Below, in pieces: positions 22,103 through 35,374 of a stretch of DNA of 64,000 nt. Within the stretch, counting starts at the first letter, position 1. Each line of letters starts with the position of its first letter. Position numbers and translations under genes: made by a program. The stretch is from assembly GCA_964057225.1 (NCBI GenBank), contig OZ059897.1, positions 15,314,001-15,378,000 of the forward strand. Direction: 5' to 3'. Source of the stretch: Auanema rhodensis (lineage: Eukaryota; Nematoda; Chromadorea; Rhabditida; Rhabditidae). The notes under the pieces are model-generated. The model was not told the DNA's origin. It saw only the letters and a list, made by a program, of their open reading frames with translations, and did no database searches.

Positions 22103-25007
22103 AATTAAACAGCAAAGATAACACATAAATTCAAATAAATGTTTATTTATGTATATTCACATAGTAATATATTGAATAAAATATTAGAAGATATACAATA
22201 TCCATGAAGAAAGAGATGAGCTTAAGGATGTGTGAAAATCCATGGTAACCACCTTTCACTACCTTGCTAAGAAGGATCTATTTCCAATTGTATACATATA
22301 CATGAATGTATAGTTAAGTATATGATATAATTAAATTTCTAATATAGATATATTTATATTTTCGTTTGAATATTGATATGTATGTTGATATGTTAATCCT
22401 TGTTTAACTTTTATTTTAAGTTTTTAAAGATTATTTTCTTTTTTATTATATATATATATATATATATATATATCATATCATATAATAATAATAATAATAA
22501 TATTTGAGGTTGTTATGAAAATAATGAAAGAGATCCTCTCTATAACTGGATCATTGAATACTTAATATGATGTCAAGATTTGCCTCTAAATGAGCGTGAG
22601 ATAATAATATCTAAAGAGAGTTGCTATAAGGAATATAGATGATAGATAGATTATAAAGTAAGAGATATATGGGATAAATGAACTGTTCAAGAGAGCGAGG
22701 GATGGCTAGAGATGATGAGAGTATGAGACTGACGACGTCATCTGAGACTAACCTTGAGTTGAGGAGCCATGGACTAAGTGACGTTCAGGTCCTCACAGTC
22801 ATTGCATACTATACTCTTCTATCTATGTAAAATCAGCTGAATATCTATGAGATAGAGAGAGAGCATTAGAAGATCAGAGAAAAAGCAAAAGAGATTGTAT
22901 GAACGGGTAGGAGAGGTTGAAGTCAGGTCAGATATGTCCTTGACGACAGGCCATTGATACTCTTCTACCATACATACGTATACCGTCCGTCAGTTTGTCA
23001 GAAGGCTCACATACGCACAGAAATGTCTTTGTTTGTCTGTCCTCTCTCTCTATCTCTTTCTCAATTCTATATATCTCTCTTCAAACTACATGTTCATCAT
23101 TCTGTTCTCTCACTTTCTCTCTCATTTTCTTTCTTTGAACTGATGTCGAAGCCGATTTTCTCATAAACACTGGAATCTACCTCTGAGCGACATTGATGAT
23201 GATGATGACGATGTTCAAATTTTTCTTTTCAAACATATTCTTTCCCTTCTTAATCTACTTTTCTCTTCGCCGCCACCCCATCTCCCTCCCATTTAGAGCT
23301 TTTCCTTTGAATCTTAAGCACAAACGTTGTTCAACAGTTCCTGATTATAGCTACTTCACCTCATATTTTTTGAATTATTAAAATCAAAATGATTCGAATA
23401 TAGTTTTTTCTTTACTATATCATATAATTAAGAATATTTATTAATAATTATTCAAATAAGTTCTTCTTTTACTTCACCTTGTGACAAATATAATTAATAG
23501 ATTTCTTTTGTATTCTTATAAGGTCACGACCATCATCTTTCAGTTTTTTTCAATAAAGAATATGTGCTGCCAGTCAATGATCTCAACTATCTTCAGATGT
23601 ATCGTCTTCCTTGCCATCTATCTATTACCGACAACAACCAATCAACCTTTTGTACTTTTTGTGTCTCACACCTCGTCCAGCTCTCCCCCCCCCTCCCGCC
23701 ACCTACAGTCCTAACATACCATATATCTCTCTTTCTTTCTCTTTCCATCTCATTTACAATTATCTTATTTCATTAACATTTTTTCTCTTTCTTCTTCAAA
23801 CTATTAATATTTCATTCTAAAATTCACATAAAAAGTTTTAATAACCAAAAGTTTCAAAAAAAAAATCTCGTTTTACAGATATTTTTCCGGTACAATAGTT
23901 GCCAGCCATAGCTTAACCTTAGCCCACCTGGTGCGACCTCTGTTGTCGTTCCTGTCTAATGCCTTCATCTCTTTTTCTGTAACTCTCATACCTCATTCAT
24001 TTCCTTCTCTCATCTCTTGTAGTATCTCTCTTTTTCCTATTTTTGTCTCTGTCTTTTCAATCTAATTGTACCTTCTCTTACCTTCTTTGCATATAGAGAT
24101 CTATTGATCGACCTTCGGCCTCTGTTTATTCTTTTAGCCACCCTCTCTCAATAACCCTTTTTGGGACAAACACCCCATAACTGCCCCTTATTAGACTTAC
24201 TTGCCTTCCGGTTTATTTTGTCATTTTACCTTGTTTCTTCATTTGAAACATATAATTTTACTAATTTATTCCATTCTGTTGATCAATCTCGGAATAACTT
24301 CGGTAGTTGAATTATTTGATTATTCATACATCTTATAGAATATTATAATATTTTATAATTACAAATAATCTTATAGATTTATTATTTCATCTAAATTTCC
24401 CTTCATTTTATCAAAATTATTTATTTTTTTCCTTTTAAAATGTTCCCAAAAAAAGTTAAATTTCCAAATTTCATGTCACTAATAGAACAGGTCAAAGATA
24501 CAACCTCCATGTCATTTCCTTAAGTTGCTTGTCCTTTATATGGTCACATTAAGATTCTGAAAACTGTATCCGTCCAGCCATTACATCTATTCTGACTTGG
24601 CTATTTGAGGTAGTGGTCAACGAATTGTTCATCTTCCATCTCTTTTGCCTGTTCTTCTTTCCTTCGGCACTTCATCAAGCCAGATTTCGAACCTTTCCTC
24701 TGAATACTCATCTATTCGTCATTCTCTTGTCCTCACAGTTGGAAGTATAAAATTCAGATCGAGGATTCACGACGTCAATTTCATCTAATTATCGATCGTT
24801 TTGTCTATTTTATGTATTCATTTTCTTTTTTTTTCTTTCTCATCCATTTTGCCGTTCCAATTTTTAGTACCGATTACCTTTTGTATATCCTTAATCGCAT
24901 CTTACCTACCCCTTTCAATTCAATACTTCATTTTATATATTTTTTTCAAATTTTCTATACATTCTTCAAATCTATTCATATATTTGATCCATTTGTTACA
25001 GTTAAAA

Positions 25008-26770
25008 ATGGTCGAAAGGCCACCTTTACCACCTCGCACATCATCCAGCCTTCCAAGTAGAGTTACCTTTGAAGGAGTAAGTTCATTGTAGCTTCTTATT
25101 CATATTTTAATTTCGAAAAAAACCCGTTCAAGATGTAAAAAAATACAAAAATGATTTGAAAAAATGCTTATTGAAGCGATGGATTATTTATTTTTCCAGG
25201 CTCAAACATGGCGTGAATCACTTGCAGCTTTTGTAGCAATAATATTAGGAATTGCAGTATTTGTAAGTTTATAAGAAAAAACGTTAAACTCATTGTAAAA
25301 ATGATTTTAGCTCTCAGTATTATGCTTAGGATTTTATGCATATCGTGATAAAGCTGTATACGAAGAATTGGTTGATTATCTTGATAAAACAATAAGTATT
25401 TCTAAAATTAATTATAATTCTATATTGGGATTATATCAATTAAGTACAAAAGAACTTGAAGCTTTGGGAAGTCAACGAACTGTAAGTTATAAATAAAAAT
25501 AATTTATTATAAATAATATAATATTTTTAGTATAAAACTATACTTTGGTGCTTTTTGGCTGCTGAATTAGCTTGTTATATCTTCATTTCTTTAATTATTC
25601 TTTTATATTTTACAACACAAGTTGGATATGGACGTTTAAAGATATTTTATTGGGTATATTATTATTATTATTATTATATTTATATAATTATATTTATTTA
25701 TTTTAGGCATTAGTTATTATTGGAGCTGTTTATTGTATATCAGAAATTCATTTATTTACATTTGTAATTTTGCCATATTCAGCTCAATTACCTAATACAA
25801 CTGAACAAGTTTGTTTTATTTATTATAACAAAAAGTTTTTAATTATTCAATTTTAGCTTCTGAATCATGCTATTCCACATAATCCAGGAGGCTTACAACA
25901 GATGGAAATGAGATTCTCTTGTATTTTTGATCACAACTTATATGCTGCTAATAGAAGAAGATTAAATCCTAGAGTATGTTTTTTTTTTTTTTTTTTTAAA
26001 AATTAAAAAATGAAGAAATATTTTGAAAATTTAAGATTTTATTAAAATTATTTTTTAGAATACATGTGATCCTCATATTGAAAGTTCATTCATATCTAAA
26101 CCAATTCTCTTTACTTTACTTGTTATTCGTCTATTACCTATCGTTATTGGAGTTCTTCTGATGGCTAAACGTACTCCATTCAGTGAATTAGTTGCTCAAA
26201 CAATTGAAAGAATTAAATCTCCAAAGAAACAAAGGTAAAATAATATTTATATTTAAAATTATATAATATTCTTATTTAATTATATATTTATTTAGATTAT
26301 ATGTTAAAAAACAACAACATGTCCAAAATACAACATATTCACCAGAAAAGAAAAGTACAACTTTTGGAGTTACAACTCCAATGCGAATGGCTAGCACACC
26401 ACTTCCTCCTATCCCATCACCATCAATTGATCATAGTATAAGGTATTTCATCTTCTTCTTTTCAATCTTTTTCTTATTTTATTTCTTTTTTTCAGTTATA
26501 ACAATGCTGCATACTTAGCTACATCGGGTGGCGGAATAAACTCATCTAGGAGCAGCGAAATCTCTCGAATCGATGCTAATGATCTCTTCAGGTAAATTTT
26601 AGTCCCGTTTGCTATTAAAATACAACTATTGTTGTTAAACATACTTCCCAATGGGATTAACTAATCTATTTTTGTTTGTGAAAAACAAAAAATTAGAAAA
26701 AGCTTAAAGTTATAGTTACAGGCCATCAATGTCTCATCATGCTAGTGGCAGTCTTCAATCTGAAGTATAA
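25008..26770 (+). CDS. Four-pass membrane protein with proline-rich ends
   Basis: Ten exons keep frame: 25008-25076, 25200-25262, 25311-25481, 25531-25653, 25707-25808, 25857-25973, 26059-26234, 26296-26442, 26496-26591 and 26722-26770. They encode 370 residues. Hydrophobic segments lie at about 32-55, 104-128, 140-164 and 229-250, which gives four passes with both ends inside. The N-terminus (ERPPLPPRTSS) and the long C-terminal tail (PLPPIPSPS) carry SH3-ligand-like prolines. The larger extracellular loop has an NTT glycosylation site and two cysteines. TTGTTACAG at 24992-25000 may be a spliced-leader acceptor. Tetraspanin-like topology, but I see no CCG motif, so I name no family. Start chosen as the only ATG that opens the frame after that acceptor. 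Confidence 0.85.
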
Positions 26771-27513
26771 TGCTTGAAATTTAAAGTACAAAACCATATC
26801 AAATTATTGAAAAACTACTTGAATACGTGCACATATCTGTTTCTCTCTCTCTCTGTGTTGCTCTAACTCTCTCTCTCTCTCCTTCTCACAATCTATCTCT
26901 TTCTTCCATCATCCTCTCTCTATTTTCTGTATATGTCCTTATTCACTTCTAAGTATTTTTTCAAAATCTTCTAAACTAAAAACAAAACGATTTGTTTATC
27001 TCAATACATTCATGTTATTCAATTATTTTACCTGTATGTCAGTGACTTTGCCAGATTAAAATGTGATTTTTTACAAAAAAATGCAAATAAAACAAGAAAT
27101 ATCGATCTAATTAAATTTTTTTCTCAAATAAAAGTATATTCATTCAAACTAATATGAATTAATAATAATAATAATAGTAAATCAGTAAAGAAACAAAAAT
27201 ATATAAATGAAAAATAAGATTAATATAGTCAAAATTCAGTATTGACCCAAACACACACAAAAAAAAGTTTTTGATGCTTATCAATATACTAATGAGCTTT
27301 CTTTTCAACAATTTAATATATAATTATATTATTTAAATATATAAATTATATAGTTATATAATTATATTATTAGAATAATTTATATTCAAAATCCAACAGT
27401 TTTGTTTATTTTTTAAAAACAAATTTCTTTTTTGATTTAAGTGAAAGAAGTTGTGAAAATAAAGATTTTTTCCTTTTTAATATTCAAACATACATGTATT
27501 GAATGAAACAACT
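26771..27513. other. Intergenic region between convergent genes
   Basis: AT-rich tail-to-tail spacer with TC repeats at 26842-26890. It presumably holds the 3' UTRs of both neighbours. No gene seen. Confidence 0.5.
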
Positions 27514-28252
27514 TCATACAGCTGATGCTATTCTCCCGTCAAATGAATTCTGTTTCGGTAGTGATGAACCCGTTGTTGTGGATGTTCCAAGAGCTCGTCG
27601 CGGAGACAAGAAGTTGTCATCATCATCATCATCCGGACATTCAGATCCTCCTCGTAACGAAAATACTGAATTTCTTGCCCAGTAAAATGACATTCGAGTT
27701 CTCTGTAAGCATTTGATGACATTTCATTCGTAAATATGATTTATCTTGAAATATAAAAATATTTTTTCAATATAATTGTAGAAATTTTAATATAAAAAAT
27801 TGAAGTTTAAACATGTTAAATAAGAAATATATATATGTTTTATATAAAAAATAACTTAAATAGTTAAACACGGAAGTAATTTTAACTTTCAAATGTCTTA
27901 TTTATTTTCCCGAAAAAAAAAGGAAAAAGCTTTCAGCTTGGTTAGTAGTACCCTAATAATAAACATGAATTTCGATTCATAAATATTAAAAATAATAGAA
28001 TTTCGATTAAAAATATATAAAAATATATATTTATTTATGAATATTAAATAATATATTTTAAATTAAAATAAAAATAATTTATAATAAAAAAAATTTAATA
28101 ATTACCTGAACAACAGCATTTGGTAAATTTTGAATATCTTTAATACGACAGCAATGAAATATAACTACAACAGTAATTGTAAATATGAATAGTATTGAAC
28201 ACATGAAGATAGCTAATATAACAAGAAATGTTTCTGGAGATGATGAAAGCAT
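27514..28252 (-). CDS. Small single-pass membrane protein
   Basis: Two exons on the minus strand, 28252-28106 and 27702-27514, join in phase 0 to give 111 residues; neither is long enough to stand out alone. Residues about 8-32 form one strongly hydrophobic helix (FLVILAIFMCSILFIF...), followed by HCCRIK, which looks like the cytosolic edge with palmitoylatable cysteines. The tail has an acidic D6 run encoded by a GAT repeat and is Ser/Thr-rich. The acceptor at 27703 is GCTTACAG. ATTTTCAG ends 3 bp before the ATG, as in spliced-leader genes, although a further 5' exon is possible. Family not recognised. Coding is supported by the matched splice sites and continuous frame. Confidence 0.7.
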
Positions 28253-30489
28253 CTTCTGAAAATAAAATATTTTTATTTAAAAATTAAATAAAAAATTCTT
28301 TTAAATTAATATTTAAAAAAGAAAAAAAAAGAAAATATTTCATAAGTTTAATTGATTATCGATGTACTATTCATGTTCATTCAATAACTAACAACACATA
28401 ACATGAAGTGTTTTTTCCATTAAAAAAAGAAAAAAAAAGGAAAAACTCGAAGCGATGAGAACAATCTTCTCTTCTCGCTGTCTAACAACATCGTTTTCAC
28501 TCTCTCCTCCTTCCTTCACAGCAAAAAAAAGCCAAAAAAAAAGAAAAATTCATCAGAAAATCCAATAAATCGTCAAAGTTTAAGCTGAAACATAAATTCG
28601 TAGAAAAATAATTTTGTGATAATCGTTACACATTCCAGCAAATAAATAAAAAATAGCTCAAAATAATTATTTCATTTGAAACAAAATAAAAGAATTTTTC
28701 TATATATGTATGTATATACATAGAAGACATGTTATCAATAATTTTTTTCATTTAAAATATAAAAAATTCAAATATTATAAACTTAAAGAAAAATAAAAAT
28801 TTTTTTTTATTAAAAAACATATTTCAATATTCTAAAATGTTTCTTTCAAATCTTTTTTTTTCTTTATAAAATTTTAAATAATATTAATATAATATTAATA
28901 ATACTTACATAAAGCTTTAAATTGAAATAAATGTACAAATTCAGTAAATGATTTGAAAAAAATAATTTTTTTCTCAAAAAAAAACAAATTATTTACGGAT
29001 CACGACCTAGTTGTTGTCTTGTCCAACGGTCGGAATACCGTTAAGATACTAGACCAAGATTTCAACTATGTTTCAGAGACTGAGTATTCTATTCTCATGG
29101 CTGCCCACCATTTCCACTCCTCTATGTTACTCTCTTCGTTTTCTTTTTTCTCTTTCTCTTTATTTCTTGTCTTTTAGTTGAGAGAATATACATATAGTAA
29201 AAGTAACAATATGGGGCAGGTCTCTGGAGCGCACTTCCTGTCTTGGTTTCTCCATCTTTATCTTTTCTCCCCTTTTCTAACAAGCCTTCGATCTGCCTTT
29301 TTCCCTCACTTTCATTCTCCATCTCTATACTTTCAATCTCTATTTTGATTCTCTCATCCATTCTCAGCCTCTTTCTGTTTCTTTTAGGAGTAACATACCA
29401 AGTCTCTTGTATTCAAACTTTTTCCGCCCCCGCTATCTCTGTCTATCTCGTTCTTTCCTTTTATGAATCCTTCTTAGTCTTTTTCCTTTTTTTATGAGAA
29501 ATTCTACCGATTTCAATAAATCGAATGAAGCTCATCCTTTGAAGAAGAGTAATCATATGTGGTATAAGGCGTTGCAAATGAAAGAGAGAAGACCAATTTG
29601 AGGCTTCTGATGTCAATTTCCGGAGTTCAATGTCAAAAACCAGTAACAATTCTGATTGAAGAAAGAAAATTATGAAAATAAAATGAAATGATATTTCATT
29701 TAACCGATAGAATTTGAATTTGAATCAGAATAAATTTAAAATGAAGCCAAAAAAAAAAGATGACGATGTACAAATACTTTGAACAGAAACACAGGATAAT
29801 CAGAATAAACTCAAAAGGAAATTATTTGGATAGAACTCAAATTTTCTATTCTTTCAGATGAGTTTTCATGAAATTCAATGTAATTTTCAACCCAATGATT
29901 ATACATAAATGAAAAATTTTGTTAAATAATAGAATTAGATTATAATAATTTTATATAAAATATAAACAAACTCACATATTTTGTTAGAAAACGTTTAGCA
30001 TTTTTGAGCAATTTTGTTGGGAAGCGATAGCAATTGCTTGAGATCGTTGAATACTTTTTCCAAATTTCATCCTTCACCACCTGTAACTACTCAATTGCTA
30101 TAGGTAGATTGAAGAAACAAAAAGAATGTTTTTCTTCTGATTCAATTGGAATATATAAGAAGTTTTCCTTTTAAATAAAAAAAAAACTAAAAATATTAAT
30201 ATTCTTCTTCATTTTATGCAAAAGTAATAATAGAAATTATACGATGTCAAAGATTTTTTAATAGAAAACATAATATGATTCATATAAAACAAATTTCTTT
30301 TATTATTATTATATATATATAGTTAATATTATAATAAATAATGTTTATTATATTATTATTCTTTTGTTTTTATTATAAAAATATGAATTGTTGCTATGAT
30401 TTTTAGTAGTATATAGATGAATCTTCTTATGTTATTTCTTACGCAGATGACACATTTCTTTATAGAAATATAAATTGATTTATTTGGTT
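28253..30489. other. Intergenic region between divergent membrane-protein genes
   Basis: About 2.2 kb of AT-rich sequence with poly-A/T runs. The frame at 28953-29177 contains a protein-like stretch (DHDLVVVLSNGRNTVKILDQ) and then degenerates into Ser/Phe low complexity. I do not call it. TTCTTACGCAG near 30446 is a plausible spliced-leader acceptor for the next gene. Confidence 0.5.
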
Positions 30490-31428
30490 ATGAAATATCA
30501 ACTTATTCCTTCTAAAATGTCTGAATATAATGTAAGTTTTTTATTAATTTTATATAAAATAAATAAAATTTTATTTTTTAATTATTATTATTTCAGAATT
30601 ATTGTATTCCAATATTAGCTATGATTATCTATTTAGTTCAAAGCTGTTCAGCAACATTAACGGTAAAAACTAAATATTTAAAATATAAAAATATTTATTT
30701 ATTATAACTATATGTATAAATATTATAATTTTTATTAATTTATATAAAAAATTTGTTTAGCTTTGGTTCATTTATACAAAAGACGAACAAGCTCCTCAAG
30801 TTCATTTTTCATTGGAATTATGTCAAGTTTTATTATCAAATATATTAATATTATTTGTAATTCATTCATTAATCTTTAATCAAGCTAAATATCGAACACC
30901 AATATTATTAATACAGGTTTTATATAATACAATAAAATATTATTTTAATAAATTATAATTTAGGCATCTTGTATAATTCTATCTGTTTTTGAAATTACTT
31001 ATTTATTTTTTTTCTGGCTTCCATGGAATGTATTGGAATTTTTGCCTACTGTAGCTGATAACTGTAGGTTTTGATGAGAATATATAAATATAAAATGAAT
31101 AACTTTTATTTATAAAAAATATAATAAAAATAATAATAATTTTATAATTTAGGTCCTAAATCTATGAAGAATATGAGCAAAGACATGTCAATATACTTTT
31201 CATCAGGTTATAATATCATCATTTATGTATTCAACTTCATTATATATTTCAGATTGCTCTAGTTTTGTATTTTTAATATTATTTCCTATTATTTGGAATT
31301 TAATAGCAGATATTCTTCTTTTACCAGCACATGCTTATGTAACTTCAAACTATTGGAGTTATGAATTTGATTTAATAGAACAAAATCGATTAATTGCTCA
31401 AAATTCAATTGAACGTCAAAAAAATTAA
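30490..31428 (+). CDS. Four-pass membrane protein, unnamed family
   Basis: Six exons (30490-30531, 30597-30662, 30761-30916, 30964-31063, 31153-31206 and 31253-31428) sum to 594 bp and encode 197 residues. Hydrophobic helices lie at about 18-41, 53-75, 82-108 and 146-170. Both short termini would be cytosolic, and the C-terminus is basic and charged (ERQKN). It lies between the first four-pass gene and the degenerate lysozyme gene. I see no family signature and assign no function. The second Met at residue 10 is an alternative start. Confidence 0.8.
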
Positions 31429-31825
31429 CAAAAATTGGAAATAAACAACTGTTTAAACAGATGAATATTGACTTGATTGTATATTTCATAGTATTTTATT
31501 AAATTATATAAATTGAAATAAGTATTGTTATCTTCTTTTATAATTATTTCAAATATTTAAAATAAATAAATTTCTTTTTTAATTTTTATATAATTATTTT
31601 ATTTTCTTAAATTTCAAACTTATAGTTGTATCTTCAGTCTCATTTTTATAACAAAGTTGTCAAAACATCGATTTATGGTAATTAATAAAATTTAAAAATA
31701 ATTTTAATATTAAAAAATATTTTTATTTATAAATAAAAATAAAAAATGATGTCATTAATATGTTATGAAGAATACATTTTAGCGTAATCTTTAAATGATC
31801 ATCTTAGTAATTAGAAAAGGAGTCA

Positions 31826-31846
31826 CTTATCTTTAGAAATGATAAG
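31826..31846. promoter_or_regulatory. Paired GATA-type sites upstream of the degenerate lysozyme gene
   Basis: ACTTATC (31826-31832) and TGATAAG (31840-31846) lie about 100 bp before the ATG at 31944. TGATAAG is the consensus of nematode intestinal GATA factors. Binding is inferred only. Confidence 0.5.
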
Positions 31847-31943
31847 AAATCCTTTAAAAAGGTTTTTTTTTGTTGTTTAATCAATGCTAATTAGTTTTTT
31901 CTCAATTTATCAATAAATTTTAAACAATTCTTCTTCTTTTCAG

Positions 31944-32879
31944 ATGAAAGGTATCTTTCTCCTCTGCTTTATATCCATTTCAAGCATTTATGCTGCACCT
32001 GCAGCCACAACCACACAGGTTTATTTCAATTTTCATTACCAAATTTACTTCTTAAAATTAAATTTAGAGTTTCAGTAGTTCTTTTGATACAATAGATGAA
32101 AGAAAAGTATATGCAGGGTGTTATCCAAAATTCAAAGGATATGATGCCGTTTTCCTATCAGCTTTTGATTCTTACAAAGAGGTTATGAATCCTTGGTTAA
32201 TAGAAAATATCAATTCTACTAAATTCAATGGATATCGAACTGAATTGTTTATTGAACTTAGTAGTAAATCTAAGAAAACACCATACCAAATTGTCAAAAC
32301 CATTTATGATACTTTGAAATCAAACAAAATTAGTCCAAACTTCATGTGGTTGAAGGTAATCAGTAAATTTAATTTTTTTTTAAATCTCTCAATTTTTTTT
32401 AAAGATTAAAAATCCCAAAAGATGGAGCAACTCTACTCGAGACAATATGGCCTACATCCGAACCTTTAGATCAGAATTATTGGTTAGTTTCTACAATCTT
32501 ATCGGTTTTCTCATAAACTATGTTTCAGAGTAGATCCATTAGAGTAGGATTTTACACAGAAAAGACCAGTTGGGAACAAATCACAGATAATGATACTTAT
32601 TTCTTTTTGGATCCACTTTGGTATCATTTCAAATATTATAAAGAATGATTTCAAAATATTCTTTTAGGTACGGATTTGACAACAAAAATGAAAAAAGTAA
32701 AGATTTCTCTGATTATGAAAAGATTGGAGGATGGGATCAACCAACTGCGAAATCATGGCTCACCGGATCATATTGCAATATTATGAATAAACTGTAAGTT
32801 CATAGATTGTATTTTAATAATTTTCAAATATTTCTTCAGAATGATTTACGTACCAGGATCGTTGAAATCTACAATTTAA
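31944..32879 (+). CDS. Degenerate GH25 LYS-family protein
   Basis: Six exons (31944-32018, 32068-32355, 32405-32482, 32529-32620, 32668-32793 and 32840-32879) encode 232 residues. TTCTTTTCAG abuts the ATG, as in spliced-leader genes. A signal peptide (MKGIFLLCFISISSIYA) is followed by a GH25-like barrel with FMWLKIKNPKRW, IRVGFYTEKTSW and KIGGWDQP. These match the order of VINPLRW, TVGIFTTIDDW and SFGGWIAP in the gene at 2004. The first strand, which should carry the catalytic DFS, reads instead YAGCYPKFKGYDAVF, so it is probably not a muramidase. Its last exon and intron 5 lie inside the first giant palindrome, so an inverted copy of the last exon occurs at 41026-41065. Confidence 0.8.
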
Positions 32880-35342
32880 CTGAAATATGTTATGTTATAA
32901 CATGAATTGTAATAAAAATAAATAAATTCTTTTTTATTTCTTTAAAATAATTTATAAATTAATAATAATTTATATGAAAATATACATATAATATGCTCTT
33001 GATCACATGAATACAATGTTCTTTTATCTTTTTCTTTTAAAAAGAATTGATAAAATCGTCCAATCTTTAGACTATAATAACTAAAATATGATAATAATTC
33101 AAGATAATTAGTATTATCACTCAAACATTTGACCCATTATGTACCTTAAAACCAAAAATTGAAACCAAAAGCATGAAAATGTCTACATATATAGATAGAT
33201 ATAGATATCAAGGGTGTGGAAGTTCCGCCACGGTATTAAACCGGAAGCATTTACGCTCAATAGAAGATATGGCTACAACATGTAATTTAGATAAATATTA
33301 ACCAAGTTTTAAACAAACTTGTTACAAACTTAGTCATTACCAAATTTCCTAGAGAACTAGAGAGAGATGATGGAATAAAACTAGAGAGAGATGATGGAAT
33401 ATAGTTTTCATATAATTATAAGGAAAGTCTTCAATCAAAATATTTTTAAATGAAAAAACATAATTTTCATTTCCAATTATACTTATAGATATGTTTCTTT
33501 TTAACCGAATGATTTGGAATGATATGTACTTTATACAAATGAATCACTTAATAGAAAACCTGAGCCTCAAAATGGCAAAATACATGTTGTTCCTTGTATT
33601 AGAGAGCAAAGGCTTTCAAGAATTCGTTATAGTTTCAAACTTAATATTAATTCAATAATGTTTAAATATATATGAATTACCGGAAGTATAACATCATTAA
33701 GTTGTCTTGAAGTATTTTGGTATTTTGTGTAATTTTTGGCTAATTGAAAATCTATATATAAGCTCAAATAGATGCTTTCTGTTTGTCATTGCTACCAAAA
33801 ACCGCAGAAACGCGAAAAGTATTTGTACTGTCTGCTTCGAGCTATTTCCTTGAAAATCCTTGTTTAGGTTCTCTTCGCCTTCTGTAGTGGTTTATCATCA
33901 TTGTTTCCGGCCAGTCTGAGGGAGGATAGTAAACGGAGTACAGCGAGTTGAAGCTGGTGATAATCCATCTCTTGGTCATTGTTGTTCTAATCATCTCTCA
34001 TTCTCGTTAATGCCTTTTTCCCTCACCTCAGCGTATTTCTGTCGCTCTAAGCCCTATCTTTCGCACAATTTGGAAAATTCTTATTTTCTCTGTTTCTCAG
34101 AAGCATCTTCTGTATCTATTCGTCTTCTATTTGCAATTTTCGAGAGATTGCACCAAAGCGAGAACCTATTCCTGTTCACATTCTTCATGCCTATTTCCAT
34201 CTCAGTTATGATCTCATTTTCCAAATGTATGTATTTCAATGATTTTCATCCCTTTTTCTAAAATCACAAATATTGTGTTGAATATATAACAATGACATTC
34301 TTTTCGTGCATAGGTTTATATAACTTTAGGTTCTACATATGTGCTATGCGTTATGTGCTATTGCTTTTAATAGCATTAAGCCTAAAAGACCTAAATAACC
34401 AGATAACTGACTGACCAGAATTTCTCTTTTCAACTCAAATTTTCTATTTTTCATTCCCTTCTATATGATTCTTATAAGATTATTTTTCTCTTTATAGTAT
34501 ATTTCATGAAAGATATTCTTATTACGAAATAATGAAGAAGGTCATCTTCCATTTCATTTGCACATCCTATCATTCGTTTCCGGATCAGAGCTGAAATATT
34601 CTTTGAGTCATGATGATCCAATCTATTAAGACTATGATGATGAATGTCAGCTTCATCATTATCCATCTTTGTAATAGGTCTCAGTAATTAAAGTCATTGA
34701 TTGACAAATGAGAAGCACTATAACCAATGAGATTCTTTGTTGAAAGAGCTAAGCGAATGAGATTGTTTTTCTTTTTTTTTTATTTCTTGTAACATAAAAT
34801 TGTTTTTTCTTCAGGTCATTAATCCCTTTCATAAAAGCTCTTTTAGTACGTTTTTGTTAGAAAGAAATGAATTTTAACTTTCAAAATATATTCAATCGTA
34901 TCGTTATAAATCATATAAGTTAATATAAAATTATTTATATTTTATTTTCTTTATAATTTCTAAAAAATAAAAACTTTTTTCTTTTTTTTCAAATATTTTG
35001 TTCAAAAAATCAATTGATTTTCTTTAATTTCCTATAATTAATTATTTCTTTTGACAAAAGTTAAAGCATTTTTTAAAACTTTAACACCTGCTAGAGATAA
35101 TATTTTGAGTTTAATTTCTTTTCTTTTTCATTGAATTTCTTTTTATTTTAATTAAAGAATATTTTAATTCTAATAAGTCACAGATTTAGAAATATATTTT
35201 ATAATTAACTAGATCAAGCTGGAAGATTTCAAATGGTTTTGCCAAAGAAAGACATAATGCTGCTATTCAATGTCCTTTGAGATCCTAAATTGAACCTAAA
35301 TATTATGCCGTTCTTCATGCTTCTGTCCCTTTTCAACACTTT

Positions 35343-35374
<32 letters not shown>

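Larger units (their letters stand above)
19607..25007. other. Long intergenic region, mostly non-coding
   Basis: A 5.4-kb gap between phenylalanine hydroxylase and a plus-strand membrane-protein gene. It holds a GA microsatellite (20358-20472), a C12 run followed by TC repeats (20801-20820), an AT repeat (about 22445-22473) and one exon-like island at 21920-22102. Short pyrimidine-rich frames at 22954-23820 and 24801-25091 read as low-complexity Ser/Leu/Phe and are not convincing genes. Confidence 0.6.

Noticed and set aside
23481-23820. Three overlapping frames with Ser/Pro/Phe-rich translations
   Set aside because: Pyrimidine-rich low-complexity DNA open in several frames at once, without splice context.
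34010-34261. An 83-codon frame in palindrome 1 (mirror 39895-39644)
   Set aside because: The opposite strand is also open over the same bases and neither has splice or start support, so I did not list either as a gene.
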